Below, piece after piece: positions 44,350 through 53,857 of a stretch of 64,000 nt of DNA; within the stretch, counting starts at the first letter, position 1; each line of letters begins with the position of its first letter. Below the pieces are notes generated by a model. The model was given only the letters and a program-made list of their open reading frames with translations, made no database searches and was not told the DNA's origin. Location of the stretch: NCBI GenBank assembly GCA_964019425.1, contig OZ025791.1:720501-784500 (forward strand), in the 5' to 3' direction. Source of the DNA: Flectonema sp. DT1601 (taxonomy: Eukaryota; Euglenozoa; Diplonemea; Diplonemida; Diplonemidae). A program made the translations under genes and the position numbers.

Positions 44350-46218
44350 TTTCTTTAATTGCAAGTGCACTGAATTTGTTTCTGGAATGAAGCCACCAAC
44401 AACAACCACACCAAACAGCATTATACTTCGCGATGGAGTTCATTTGTAGTTAATTTTAACAGAGACGTCAATTAGGAACAAATATCGTGAGAAAGATTTC
44501 TAAAAGCCCTACCTGCAGCTGCTTGTCAGCTGAACAGGTGCATTAGAACTTAAAACGAAGTTTGAACTAAAGTGATATCTCCCCCAGTTGCATACAAAAA
44601 GTAACTAACTATAGAGCAGTGACACCTAACACAGATAGATAGATGAGGATCTGTCTTCACAAATTGGTCAGTGTTCTGTGACACAGTGTCTCTTAACGCT
44701 TACTTACGAAAATTATTTGGAGACTGACATTCATTTGTTGATTGTTTCCATTTCGGTTGATAATTTTTTTATACATCTTAATTTGGTTGGACTGTTATCC
44801 TTTTTGGTTAAGGTTTTTTCTAACAAAAAACAAACAAATATCATGATAATTATGCTGTTTAAAAATAAATAGCAACTAATTGTTGAAGTTAATTCGGTGA
44901 CTTCCCCATTGCATACTTCTCAGTTTAACTTTATTACTTATCTTAGGTATTTTAATGTTTATAACTGTTTCCATTCGAACTATCTCTTCCCCATCGCGGT
45001 CGATTTTTGTGTTTTTACAGAAAAATAATCAGCCGTAGTTTTTTTATGTTCTGTCTTATAATCCGATCTGTTTAATGACTTTATCATCATTCCTTATTGT
45101 GAAAATTTCTAATTGACAACAACTGAATGCTGTTTTGCTTATGGATTGTAACTGCAGCTCACAACTGTTTTCCTTTCAGATTATTCTTAGGTAACTACAT
45201 GCTTTCCACCTTTTTTTTAGACACATTGTAAGGCTTACAAAGCTACCTTTATTGGTAGGGATGCTGGCTGAAAACAGAAAACAGTGGTGATCAAATATGA
45301 TCAATGCAGCCGCTGTCAATCTCTTAGTAGTTAGATTTGTAGTTTCTTATTTTTGGTTTTTTGTTGCTCTTTTTTTCCCCCTTTGTTTGTTCTTTTTTTT
45401 TTTGGCTTTCATAGTTACTGTTTTTTGTGTGCATCCTGCAGCTAAGAACAAAAAAGCTATTTCGACCACAACTTATTTAATTAAGACAGCTAATCTATCA
45501 AACCTTGTAAATCCAAAGTCTGTTGTGGACACAAATGAATATGCAGCAGACTTCGGATCAGATGCATAATACTCACTATGTAATTGTCCTTTTCTAAGAA
45601 AAGTTCTATCTGTTTTAACAGACTCTTGGTACTCTTTGAGTAGATTTGTGTGCAATGTCGTTCCTTCCCTTGTTCTGTTTGTAATTCTTTTTTATTTCCT
45701 GCTTCGGAAAAGGCAAGCCCTGGCTATTAGCGCAGATCGTCTCACAGACGAGGCTTGTGACTCAGAATCCTCTTATTTTTGTCTTTGGTCCTTTGGGTTC
45801 ATCAATTGCTTCAGCAACCTTGGTGGCATGATATCTATGAAAAAATACCCAACACTGATTGTTTTTTATTGAACAAACAAAGTCTTCTTTTATTTTGATA
45901 GTGCTAATGCTGTGTGAGGAAAATTTGTAAGTCACAGCAATTCTGTAGATGACCCTCACAGAAGACTATAAACAATACTCTTCACTTCACTGACACAGCG
46001 GTTCTACAGGACTGACACTGGCCCAACATTCAGATTCTTGGCATCGCTGTGTGCCCTTCAAGAGTAATGCAGTTGTCTTATTCGCTTACCAATTACTATT
46101 GTTACAGCACAACAACATGTCAGCATGACGAAGTAAATAACGTATCGATGCATTATGTATGCCTTAGGTAATATTTTGATTCCACCTTTCTCTTAAAAAT
46201 ACCCAAAAAAAAAAAAAC
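44350..46218 (+). other. Intergenic, possible small exons only
   Basis: 1.9 kb. A T-rich tract followed by CATCCTGCAG^CTAAG at about 45440 and an open frame to 45569 (ISTTTYLIKTANLSNLVN.. then EYAADFGSDA) looks like a terminal exon, but I cannot find its partner. Another open piece at 45636-45872 is weaker. Neither is supported well enough to call a gene. Confidence 0.4.
46200..46218 (-). terminator. Pol III terminator of tRNA-Gly
   Basis: On the - strand, a run of 13 T starts two bases after the tRNA discriminator base, as expected for RNA polymerase III termination. Confidence 0.85.
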
Positions 46219-46290
46219 TGCGCTCACCGGGAGTCGAACCCGGGCCGCTCGCTTGGAAGGCGAGAATACTAACCGTTATACCATGAGCGC
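46219..46290 (-). tRNA. tRNA-Gly, anticodon UCC
   Basis: 72 nt on the - strand. The acceptor stem GCGCTCA pairs with TGAGCGC and the discriminator is A. The anticodon arm is CTCGC-CTTCCAA-GCGAG with anticodon TCC, reading GGA. The T arm GCCCGGGTTCGACTCCCGG (part) gives a perfect B box, GGTTCGACTCC, and TGGTATAACGGT supplies the A box region. No intron, no encoded CCA. Typical eukaryotic nuclear tRNA. Confidence 0.97.
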
Positions 46291-46459
46291 TCATAACCAA
46301 ATTCCGTTTTTCGTTTTGATTGTAACAGTCCATATGAGACTGTCGGACCTTTTCCCCTTTTTTGCTTCGTGGTCGACCTGGGTTCAAGCCCGTCCCTCCC
46401 TCATTTTCTAGTACTTCAAATCCATTACTATTTCCTCTTTACAGCCGGGTTACACCAAT

Positions 46460-47140
46460 ATGGATTACCAAAGATTCACTGGGTCCATGTCGGCCTTCGG
46501 GTGGCCGAAGAAGCCAACCAATTTGATGAGTGGTTCAGGAATATACCCGAATGTAAACACCTGCAACTGGCTCAGTCAGCCACAGTCATCCCCTCCAGGT
46601 GAGTTCATCCCAAGAAACGCAATTTTGAACGTGTGTATTTATTATGGTCGTGGTATTGTGTAGCGTCATAAATCAAAAAAATCACAAACCCATAACAGGC
46701 ATTCAAGAACAAGAACACCTGCTTCGAGTACTACAGAAGACTGTACGCACTGGGTTGGACCACCTCTCCTATGGGAGAGGGTCAACGTATGCCTAGAAAC
46801 TACAACTACAAGCAGGTATGTAGATATTTACTTTCCTCTCATGTGGAGATCGTTGTTATTGTGGCATCACTTTGTACTTATAGATGACTGCGGAAATAAA
46901 ACACCAACCACACAGGCTGCATGTTACTCGTCCATAGTTGGTTTCTGCTTTCTTGTAACTCAATTTTGGTACTCAACGGGTCTCCATTACCCAAAGTCAT
47001 ACACTCACGATTGGGCAGAAGCAGAGGTCCTTCACCCTAGACTGTCCAGATCCCACTTGCAGAGACAGGACTACCAGCCAGTTGCTGTATTGAGTCACTT
47101 CGACGTTCGCTACCCAAGATGGGCCAAGCTTGATAACTAG
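46460..47140 (+). CDS. Small membrane protein, three exons (about 170 aa)
   Basis: Exons 46460-46630, 46699-46815 and 46916-47140, all joined in phase 0. Introns are 68 bp (AAC^GTGTGT...AACAG) and 100 bp (CAG^GTATGT...CACAG). Two-fold codons end in C throughout all three exons (TTC, TAC, AAC), unlike other frames, which supports this model and suggests high expression. Starts MDYQRFTGSMSAFGWPKK; exon 2 has NTCFEYYRRLYALGW; exon 3 has one membrane helix (CYSSIVGFCFLVTQFWY) and a polar tail. One-helix layout with an EYYRRLY segment before it recalls small mitochondrial inner-membrane subunits such as ATP synthase f, but I cannot confirm this. An acceptor-like TTTACAG just upstream suggests a leader intron. 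Confidence 0.65.
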
Positions 47141-47628
47141 GCTTTTGGCTAAAGAGTTGCTGCGAGGTGTGACGCATCACCGATAGTCGTGGTGAAAAAA
47201 AAAGCGGGGGATTTTTTTCTTTTTTCTTATTCTTTGATATTCGGAATTTTGTGTAACTTTTTTTTTTTTTTCTTCTTCACGTCAATCAGAATACTACCTC
47301 GTTGTGAAGAGATAATAAGGTGGTTTTTTTTTCTTTCTCCTCTTTTCTTCTTTTCAAGTGTTACATAGTTTAGTTTGTTGCGTTTGGGAGTGTCCATTTT
47401 CAGTTCAGGGTGCGGTTTTTCCCGGAGTACTGAACCGCAATTATGGTAACGTCACATTGCAGTCTTGGTATTACATAATAGTATATTTTCCATTCTTTTT
47501 AACAGCATGATACAACCATTTATACGAGAATTATCTTGGAAGGCGTGTGTTGCGAATATGTATTCGGAGACAGACACATGGTTGAGAGTTTCTTATTGTT
47601 TATTATTTTATTGCAGGAGCATAAAACC
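47141..47628 (+). other. Intergenic, probable leader intron of the next gene
   Basis: T-rich DNA. TTTATTGCAG^GAGC at about 47615 is a good acceptor 13-14 bases before the chosen ATG, so the next gene may have a spliced 5' leader. Confidence 0.45.
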
Positions 47629-48954
47629 ATGCCCAACGATTGTTTAAGTTTAGATAGGAAAGATGAATCTGTAAATGTTGCTACTGAACGGGAATGTGTG
47701 ATTCCGGCACAGCCATCTATTTCTATTGCTGCTGCTGATGGAGGAAATATAATTGACGTTCAGCCAACTGGTGATATGTCTGAGCTGTTGGATGCTCTTG
47801 ATGGCCTTATTGATGTTCCTATCGTTGGAGGAAGTGATGGTCACCTTAATAAGGAAATAAGTAAGTTGTTCCCTGACAGTATCTCTGTTGCTGCTTCAAG
47901 CAATCAAACGTGTCATGTTGATAATAACAGCCTGGGTTGTCATGAAAACTCAAAGCTAACACAACCGACTAAAGATGTTAATAAAACGACATCTAATTCT
48001 ATTGCTGCTACTAATGGAGGGAATATAATAGACGTCCACCCAACTGTGGATATGTCTGAGCTGTTGGATGCTCTTGATGGCCTTGTTGATGTACCTCCTA
48101 GTCATCAGTCGTGTCATTCTGATGTTGACACTCCCGCCTGTTCAGCAAAAGTAGATGAAATAACAGCGAAGGTCTGCACATCAGAAACTGGTAAAGTTGA
48201 GGGAATGTGTACCAGCCTTCTCTCTGCTCTTAATAGACAAAAATCAGAAACTGGAAGCGACCCTTGGAACCCAAGCTCGGACTTGAATGAAATAAAATCT
48301 TGTGAAGAATACGACTCCCTGGGACTGTCTGAAATTCTGGATAAGTTTGACGATTTTATTTGCGAAGCTGCGGGCTCCTCAAGTTCACAGCAGGTTGCGA
48401 GAGACGAGCCGATAAAAGAAAGTTCCTTAACTACAATGTGTAGAAGTTTAATGAAAGACCTTAAAGTTCATAAAGAAAGGACCGGAACTGATCCGTGGTC
48501 TGGACCAACAAGTCCTAACAATAACCAAACGAGTGTAAACAACAATAAAGTTACAGTTATTGATGTAATGCCTTCTGATGATATGACAAAACTACTCGAC
48601 GCCTTTGATATTATTTCTGAAGACCCGCAGGAGGGTGAAAATTTCTCAAAGCAAAGTGACAAATCAACTTCTGAAGTTGAAAGTTCCTTAACTACAATGT
48701 GTAGAAGTTTAATGAAAGACCTTAAAGTTCATAAAGAAATGACTGGAACTGATCCGTGGTCTGAACCAACAAGTCCTAACAATGGCAGTAATCCCGTTAA
48801 TGAAGTAATTGACACTTCACAGTATTCATCACAGAGTAAATTAGTTACACAGCACATCGACTGTGACGAGTCTCTTGAGTCACTCGTAAAGAACATCAGT
48901 CGTGATATCCAAAATAATGGAGTTCCTTCGGAGTTGTTTCAAAAGGTGATGTAA
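47629..48954 (+). CDS. Protein with two interleaved repeat types, 441 aa
   Basis: I start at MPNDCLSLDRKDE, just after a splice-acceptor-like site; an in-frame Met lies at 47536. Repeat type 1 is NIIDVxPTxDMSELLDALDG (about 47743, 48018, and a diverged VIDVMPSDDMTKLLDAFD at 48555), with a further LSEILDKFDDF at about 48325. Type 2 is SSLTTMCRSLMKDLKVHKE followed by TGTDPWS (48420 and 48681, nearly identical over 100 bp) plus a diverged copy MCTSLLSALNRQ...SDPWN at about 48205. The repeats alternate and are separated by Ser/Asn/Asp-rich linkers. The short amphipathic LLDALDG helices look like docking motifs. No known domain; mostly disordered. Likely an intracellular scaffold or adaptor, by inference only. 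Confidence 0.7.
   Translation: MPNDCLSLDRKDESVNVATERECVIPAQPSISIAAADGGNIIDVQPTGDMSELLDALDGLIDVPIVGGSDGHLNKEISKLFPDSISVAASSNQTCHVDNNSLGCHENSKLTQPTKDVNKTTSNSIAATNGGNIIDVHPTVDMSELLDALDGLVDVPPSHQSCHSDVDTPACSAKVDEITAKVCTSETGKVEGMCTSLLSALNRQKSETGSDPWNPSSDLNEIKSCEEYDSLGLSEILDKFDDFICEAAGSSSSQQVARDEPIKESSLTTMCRSLMKDLKVHKERTGTDPWSGPTSPNNNQTSVNNNKVTVIDVMPSDDMTKLLDAFDIISEDPQEGENFSKQSDKSTSEVESSLTTMCRSLMKDLKVHKEMTGTDPWSEPTSPNNGSNPVNEVIDTSQYSSQSKLVTQHIDCDESLESLVKNISRDIQNNGVPSELFQKVM
48420..48782 (+). repeat. 100-bp direct repeat inside the coding sequence
   Basis: AGTTCCTTAACTACAATGTG and the following 80 bases occur at 48420 and again at 48681, with only a few changes (AGGACC/ATGACT), so one repeat pair in the protein arose by recent duplication. 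Confidence 0.85.
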
Positions 48955-49124
48955 TTAAAAAGTATTTTCTTAATATTAGTTATTGGCAAAAAAAACCCAG
49001 CTGAATTTTTTTCTTTCTTTTTTATATTCAGTGAAGTCTCATTTAATACCTCTCGCGTGTCATCTGTGATCACTTTGTTTTTTTTAATTATTTAGATTTC
49101 TTCAGGGAAAAAAGAAAAAAAAAA

Positions 49125-51026
49125 ATGATTAATCGATTTCGTCCATTTGCAATTGGACGGCAATTTGGGAGGTGGTGCACTGAAGAAGCAAGTGCATCAA
49201 ACCGTGGATCCGGCTTATATCACTCGTCCATTATCGATCAAACTCTAATCTCAAATGAATACTATAATAAAGGTGCTGAACTAATGAAGACAGGTTTATT
49301 TGAAAAAGCATCCAAAGAATTGGAATTAGCCAGATACGGTGAATACAAATACAACGCTTCCGTACTAATGTTATTATCAAGGTGTTTGATGGAACGAAAA
49401 CAGTTTGAAGAAGCTAAACGTTTACTCCAATTATGTGATGCCAGACACTCTGGTAGGGTCGGACTGGCAGACATGATAGAAGAAGCAAACTGGGGAATTG
49501 AGCTTTGGGGTGAACATGAAAGAAATGCAAAAGCAAAAAAAGACTTATACGATGAGCAAATGAAAAAGGGTGTTCAAATCACAAAGCACCAAATTCTCGA
49601 AAACCACATCAAAGGTCAAGAAATCCAATGCAACTTACCCATGGAGAATCACCAACGTGATTATTTTAGGACCTACCTCGGCGATGCAATCGAAAAAATT
49701 GGAATGTTTTACACTCCAGGAAAGGGTCGTTGCATAGCAGCGAAAAAACCTATCAAAGCTGGAGAGGTTTTATTTGAAGAAAAAACAGTTTTGTTTGCTC
49801 CGGAATACCTCTCAACAGAGTACAAAGAAGAAGGAAAAATGGATCCTGCTGGCTACCGTTTTCAAGAAAAAGGAAAACAACGTCCTCACAAATGCTCGCA
49901 CTGCCAAGCTAAGCTAACAGAGACGCATAAATGTTCTGATTGTGGGCTTCACTACTGTTCTGATAAGTGTCAAACAGATGCCGCACTTAGTTATCACAAT
50001 TTTGAATGCAAGATTCTTAGAAGCGATGCTGTAAAAGCATTACGCGATCGACTCATTAGCAAAGGTCACGGAAAAATGTTTCAACGATGGCTTGCCATGG
50101 TGAGATGTACATCTGTAGCTCTCTCAGAGAATGGTAAATATGCCAACGAACAGCCGTGGTTCGATCACTTATCATACTATGAAGGTGAACATAAACTTGT
50201 TAATGTAGAATCTGTAGCTTCTGAAGATCATGTCATGCAACCAACAATCTCTGGTGTTTTAGCCATGATCTACGCAAAGCTAGTACTAGTAGCTAAACAT
50301 GGAAATGGTGTAGGACAACTACCAAAAGATCAACTCAAGGCATACACGAAAGCAATCGATGATGACTACTACATCCTTTTTGATAGAGTAAAATCAAACT
50401 TAGATAATAGCGGTGTGATATATCCATTCTTAACAATGGTAAATCACTCTTGTATGCCTAATGCGGAATTCAAAGCTCCTGGACGCCTGGTAGCAACCCA
50501 GGCAATTCGAAAGAATGAAGAAATTTGTATTTCTTATTCCCCAGCTAATATTCCCTTGGATTTGAGATTCAACTGGCTTGAAAAACATAAAGGATTTTCA
50601 TGTACTTGTATGTATTGTGTTTTCGCAGTTAACGAGCAGCAGGTTGCACTTCGAGAAAAGAACGATTCTTTTTTCGCTGGTCTTACTGATAAAAGTCGAG
50701 AACAAAGAAAAGAATTCAACGAGTCGGAAGAATTAGTTATGCCAGACGGCAGGTATACTAAAAAGGGTATCGAGGCGTTCGAATCTAATTCAGAGAACTT
50801 TTTACAAAAATATCCATCAGAGTTCAGAGAGTCCCTTCTCCAAATGCAAGAAAAGGTGTCTGACGACTTAAAAACCAAAACTGTTGATGAAGTTCGCATG
50901 GATCTCACTCAACGAAAAAATCATCTCTCCAAACTTAAAGCTTTAGGACTCGCATCTGTATCAACCGAAGAAGAAGCTGCTTATGATTTGGTCTTAGATG
51001 CTGTTGATGGTGAGAATGCGAATTAG
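49125..51026 (+). CDS. SET and MYND domain protein (SMYD-like), 633 aa
   Basis: Likely protein-lysine methyltransferase of the SMYD type. Residues 1-30 are Arg/Ser-rich and could be a mitochondrial targeting peptide. A TPR-like helical pair spans about 43-105 (NEYYNKGAELMKTGLFEKAS). The SET N-part is at about 196-225 (GKGRCIAAKKPIKAGEVLF). An inserted MYND zinc finger at 257-295 keeps the C-x2-C, C-x2-C, C-x3-C and H-x3-C ligands. The SET core has NHSCMPNAEF (440-449) and EEICISY (465-471), and the post-SET FSCTCMYC (491-498) gives the CxCxxC zinc site. S-adenosylmethionine-binding motifs therefore look intact. The C-terminus is charged and helical. Single exon. Substrate unknown. Confidence 0.9.
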   Translation: MINRFRPFAIGRQFGRWCTEEASASNRGSGLYHSSIIDQTLISNEYYNKGAELMKTGLFEKASKELELARYGEYKYNASVLMLLSRCLMERKQFEEAKRLLQLCDARHSGRVGLADMIEEANWGIELWGEHERNAKAKKDLYDEQMKKGVQITKHQILENHIKGQEIQCNLPMENHQRDYFRTYLGDAIEKIGMFYTPGKGRCIAAKKPIKAGEVLFEEKTVLFAPEYLSTEYKEEGKMDPAGYRFQEKGKQRPHKCSHCQAKLTETHKCSDCGLHYCSDKCQTDAALSYHNFECKILRSDAVKALRDRLISKGHGKMFQRWLAMVRCTSVALSENGKYANEQPWFDHLSYYEGEHKLVNVESVASEDHVMQPTISGVLAMIYAKLVLVAKHGNGVGQLPKDQLKAYTKAIDDDYYILFDRVKSNLDNSGVIYPFLTMVNHSCMPNAEFKAPGRLVATQAIRKNEEICISYSPANIPLDLRFNWLEKHKGFSCTCMYCVFAVNEQQVALREKNDSFFAGLTDKSREQRKEFNESEELVMPDGRYTKKGIEAFESNSENFLQKYPSEFRESLLQMQEKVSDDLKTKTVDEVRMDLTQRKNHLSKLKALGLASVSTEEEAAYDLVLDAVDGENAN

Positions 51027-51453
51027 TTTAAAAAAAAGAAAGTATCGTTGGGTTGTAGCTTCCATAAAAAAAAATATGGGTGTGCCCTTTTTTTTTTTTT
51101 TTTCCCCCTCTTTTTTTTGAGAAGCCCAAAAAACTCTTTTTTTATTAAGTCCAACGAGAGCACACAATATGATGTAAATCCCGTACGCAGTAATGACAAG
51201 ATGGGAAAAAAAGTAGAGCGACTACCAAAAGAGATATTTGGCGACAGCTCAAATCTCCCTTCAATTTCAGCCGCAATATAGATCAATTGGTGTTTATAAT
51301 GTGACCAACGAAACGTTGTAATAACTCACTGGTTCATCATTACGAAAATCTATTTTTTTTATTTTCACAGGTACTCGTTATGTGAGAGTTTTTGATGAGA
51401 CAATATTTTATTATTATAATTATTATTACAGTATTTTCTTCAGTCCCTGTATC
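51027..51453 (+). other. Spacer with a possible leader exon
   Basis: The open frame ending 51281 has a protein-like tail (GKKVERLPKEIFGDSSNLPS) but its front is homopolymer. A good acceptor (TATTTTCACAG^GTACTC) lies at about 51370. Perhaps an upstream exon or small reading frame of the next gene; not resolved. Confidence 0.3.
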
Positions 51454-53286
51454 ATGCCACGGTCTTATGCAGAATATGAGGAGCTAAATGTAACAGATGT
51501 CGATGACAGTCTAGATTGTTGTAGTGATCCCACCAATGAAAGCAGCAGTGAGAGTCCAGATGAGATGGCAGAGGTTGTGTTTCCTAACTTGGAATTCAGA
51601 GTTACGAAATGGCATCATAGAAGAAGATGGCTAAGACAAGAAAGATTACTGAGACTAACTCAAAGAGGAATAGAAAATGTAAACTTAGGTACAGGAATTA
51701 CATCAAAATCAAACAAATATCGAGATATTACTGATGTTAAGTTAGTTAATCACAGGTACTTGATTTTGTCATTTAAAAAAGACCACAGCTACCACTACAA
51801 AACTGAATGTGCTATTCGAGTTTGTTGGGAAATAAATGAAAGACTTAAAGTTCTACGAGCAAAAGAACGATTTCGAGATTTTGTTAACTCTCGAATGCAA
51901 GAGTTTCCACCTCACGCTGGCATAAGTAGAATCGCTGTCGTTAATAATATGTCAAGAGCATTTCGTACCAATAAAATCCCACTGCCAATAGACAGAGCTT
52001 GTACCCTTATGTGTAATCGACAGGAATCAATTACTGAATACAACGTAACAGAGATACTTTTAAATAAGAAATCACCAGAAGGAAAACTACTCATTACGAT
52101 TCAATCAAAAATCGACGGGTTACTTAAGAATAAGCAATGTACAGGATTACAACTTCTACATGAGGTAAGACGTTGGATACAAGACTTAAAGGTTGAAGTG
52201 TTGGATTTAGTTCTCGGAACTGATCAGATGTCTACTAACAGCAGTTTTAGATTCACTCCTCCAAGTAACTTATCATTCGGAGGTGATGTCGTTCACACAA
52301 GTCACAGTGATTCAGGAACTCCTTATAATCAACGGTTGTGTAATCGAAGCATTAGAATAGATACCACACCAAAAGGATACAAATCTAAATTTATTGAAGT
52401 CGAGCATTGGAGAATCAACAAGTCTTGGGCTGAAGGCGGGTGCGGTACTGAAGATGAAATTTCTGCCACCGTTGAAAACGTTCTTCAGTCATTGATACTA
52501 ACTAAGCACACTCAGAGATTATTTGAAGAAATAATGTCTGATCCGACTCTTGCGAAAAAGCGTCAGACTCTCGCAGAAAAGGTAAAACTCATTCGTAATA
52601 AACCACTTTCATTCTTTGGTGTCACTGATACGGAATTGGAAAAATGCAACTGGACAATCGCTATAAAGGAATTAGAAAAAATAGGTGAAGGAGAACTCCC
52701 CTCACACAAAATAGATGCATTAATGCTAATGGTGCGTAAGATATGTCTTATTCATTCAATAGATACTCATGCGCAGCCTACAGAGATGTCTCTTGATGAC
52801 ATTCTTCCGTTGTTTTTATTTTGCATTTCGAGATGTCAGTTGCCTGAGATTCTGGCGGAGGCAGAGTTTATGGCGACTCTCAGTGACACCACGTCATCGA
52901 ATGAGGGAGCTTATTTTATAACTGTCTTGTTCTCAGCTCTTGAGTACATTATTATGATGGAGATGTCGGAATTACAACCAGCGATACCTGACAGTAACAA
53001 CAACAGTAACAACAGTTCTTTAGCAATGATGTCGGGTCAACCGACTGCTATTGAACGTCTCCACCACAGACGTGCTATGTCAGCACCACCAAAGGAACAA
53101 ATGATTGATGAAGACTTAGTTAAGATTCCAAGTAGAATCCCAAGACTGGGTGGGAGTACTCAGTGCCTTCAGCCAGATTCCGATACTGATGGTTATGCCG
53201 AAGAACCGTTATTCTCACCTCGGAATGGTGCAACAACTCCGCCTTTAGTGTGGAGTGACTTTGCTGATGTTGAACACGTCTGGTAG
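51454..53286 (+). CDS. VPS9-domain protein, putative Rab5-family exchange factor, 610 aa
   Basis: Start chosen at MPRSYAEYEELNVTDVDD, downstream of a TTATTATTACAG acceptor-like site; the longer frame starts in AT-rich DNA. Residues about 48-136 (RVTKWHHRRRWLRQERLLRL to CWEINERLKVLR) look like a PH/GRAM-type membrane-binding domain. Residues about 350-515 form a VPS9 domain: a helical bundle (HTQRLFEEIMSDPTLAKKR), then the diagnostic SLDDILPLFLFCISRCQLPE with the catalytic Asp, and EGAYFITVLFSALEYI with the conserved Tyr. The C-terminus is Ser/Asn-rich and disordered. By family knowledge it would activate Rab5/Rab21-like GTPases on early endosomes. Single exon. Confidence 0.82.
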   Translation: MPRSYAEYEELNVTDVDDSLDCCSDPTNESSSESPDEMAEVVFPNLEFRVTKWHHRRRWLRQERLLRLTQRGIENVNLGTGITSKSNKYRDITDVKLVNHRYLILSFKKDHSYHYKTECAIRVCWEINERLKVLRAKERFRDFVNSRMQEFPPHAGISRIAVVNNMSRAFRTNKIPLPIDRACTLMCNRQESITEYNVTEILLNKKSPEGKLLITIQSKIDGLLKNKQCTGLQLLHEVRRWIQDLKVEVLDLVLGTDQMSTNSSFRFTPPSNLSFGGDVVHTSHSDSGTPYNQRLCNRSIRIDTTPKGYKSKFIEVEHWRINKSWAEGGCGTEDEISATVENVLQSLILTKHTQRLFEEIMSDPTLAKKRQTLAEKVKLIRNKPLSFFGVTDTELEKCNWTIAIKELEKIGEGELPSHKIDALMLMVRKICLIHSIDTHAQPTEMSLDDILPLFLFCISRCQLPEILAEAEFMATLSDTTSSNEGAYFITVLFSALEYIIMMEMSELQPAIPDSNNNSNNSSLAMMSGQPTAIERLHHRRAMSAPPKEQMIDEDLVKIPSRIPRLGGSTQCLQPDSDTDGYAEEPLFSPRNGATTPPLVWSDFADVEHVW

Positions 53287-53578
53287 GTTGTGGTGAGATT
53301 CGAATTACATTTTCTAAGAAAATAAAATATAAAAAAACAGAAAATAACAACCGTAGATATCGATGAGGTTTTTCTATTGTTTGTTCTGTTGAAATTTTGA
53401 AAAAAAAAAAAAAAAAAAAAAGTGGTTCTGTATTATGTATTTTATTTTCTTACGTTTTTTTTTGTATTATTTATTTCCCTTTTATGTGTATTGTTCTGTT
53501 TTTTTTGTTCTCATTCTTTCTTCCTGTTTTCTCTGTTTTTTGGAAATGGTTGTTCAAAAATAATAATAAAAAGAGTTA

Positions 53579-53857
53579 TGGCCCAAAATACACGAATTGA
53601 CCCAAAATGCACCGAACCTGTGGGACTCGGGCTCCGGCCTGACTGCACCCGGTTTAATGTTCTCAAGTTTGAGATCACCTCACTGAGCCACACAGTGTTG
53701 TCCTTTCGGAGTTTCTGTGAAGTAGCCGAAATCTAAGACTTAGTCACTGTATTCGGAATTGCAACTTGACAGACTTCTGTACACAGATTGATTTACGAGT
53801 TCCCAAAGTCCCAGGTTCGGTGTATCTTGAGCTATTTTGGTGTATTTTGGGCCACTG
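53579..53857. mobile_element. MITE candidate with about 45-bp inverted ends
   Basis: TGGCCCAAAATACAC at 53579 is inverted at 53840-53854, and the similarity continues inward through CACCGAACCTG and GGGACT (to about 53630 and 53795). The right end reads CAGTGGCCCAAAATAC on the - strand; a CAGTGG terminus is common for hAT-derived MITEs. The left end has lost the outer CAG. Length about 280 bp, no coding capacity, no clear 8-bp target duplication. GC content is higher than the flanks. Confidence 0.7.

Noticed and set aside
45297-45872. Two ORFs with hydrophobic starts near 45.3 and 45.6 kb
   Set aside because: The hydrophobic parts are T-tract translations; at most they contain terminal exons with no visible partner.
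51048-51281. 77-codon ORF between the SET/MYND and VPS9 genes
   Set aside because: Front half is homopolymer; the tail is protein-like, but the only splice joins to the SET/MYND gene that I could test were out of frame. Kept as a note, not a gene.
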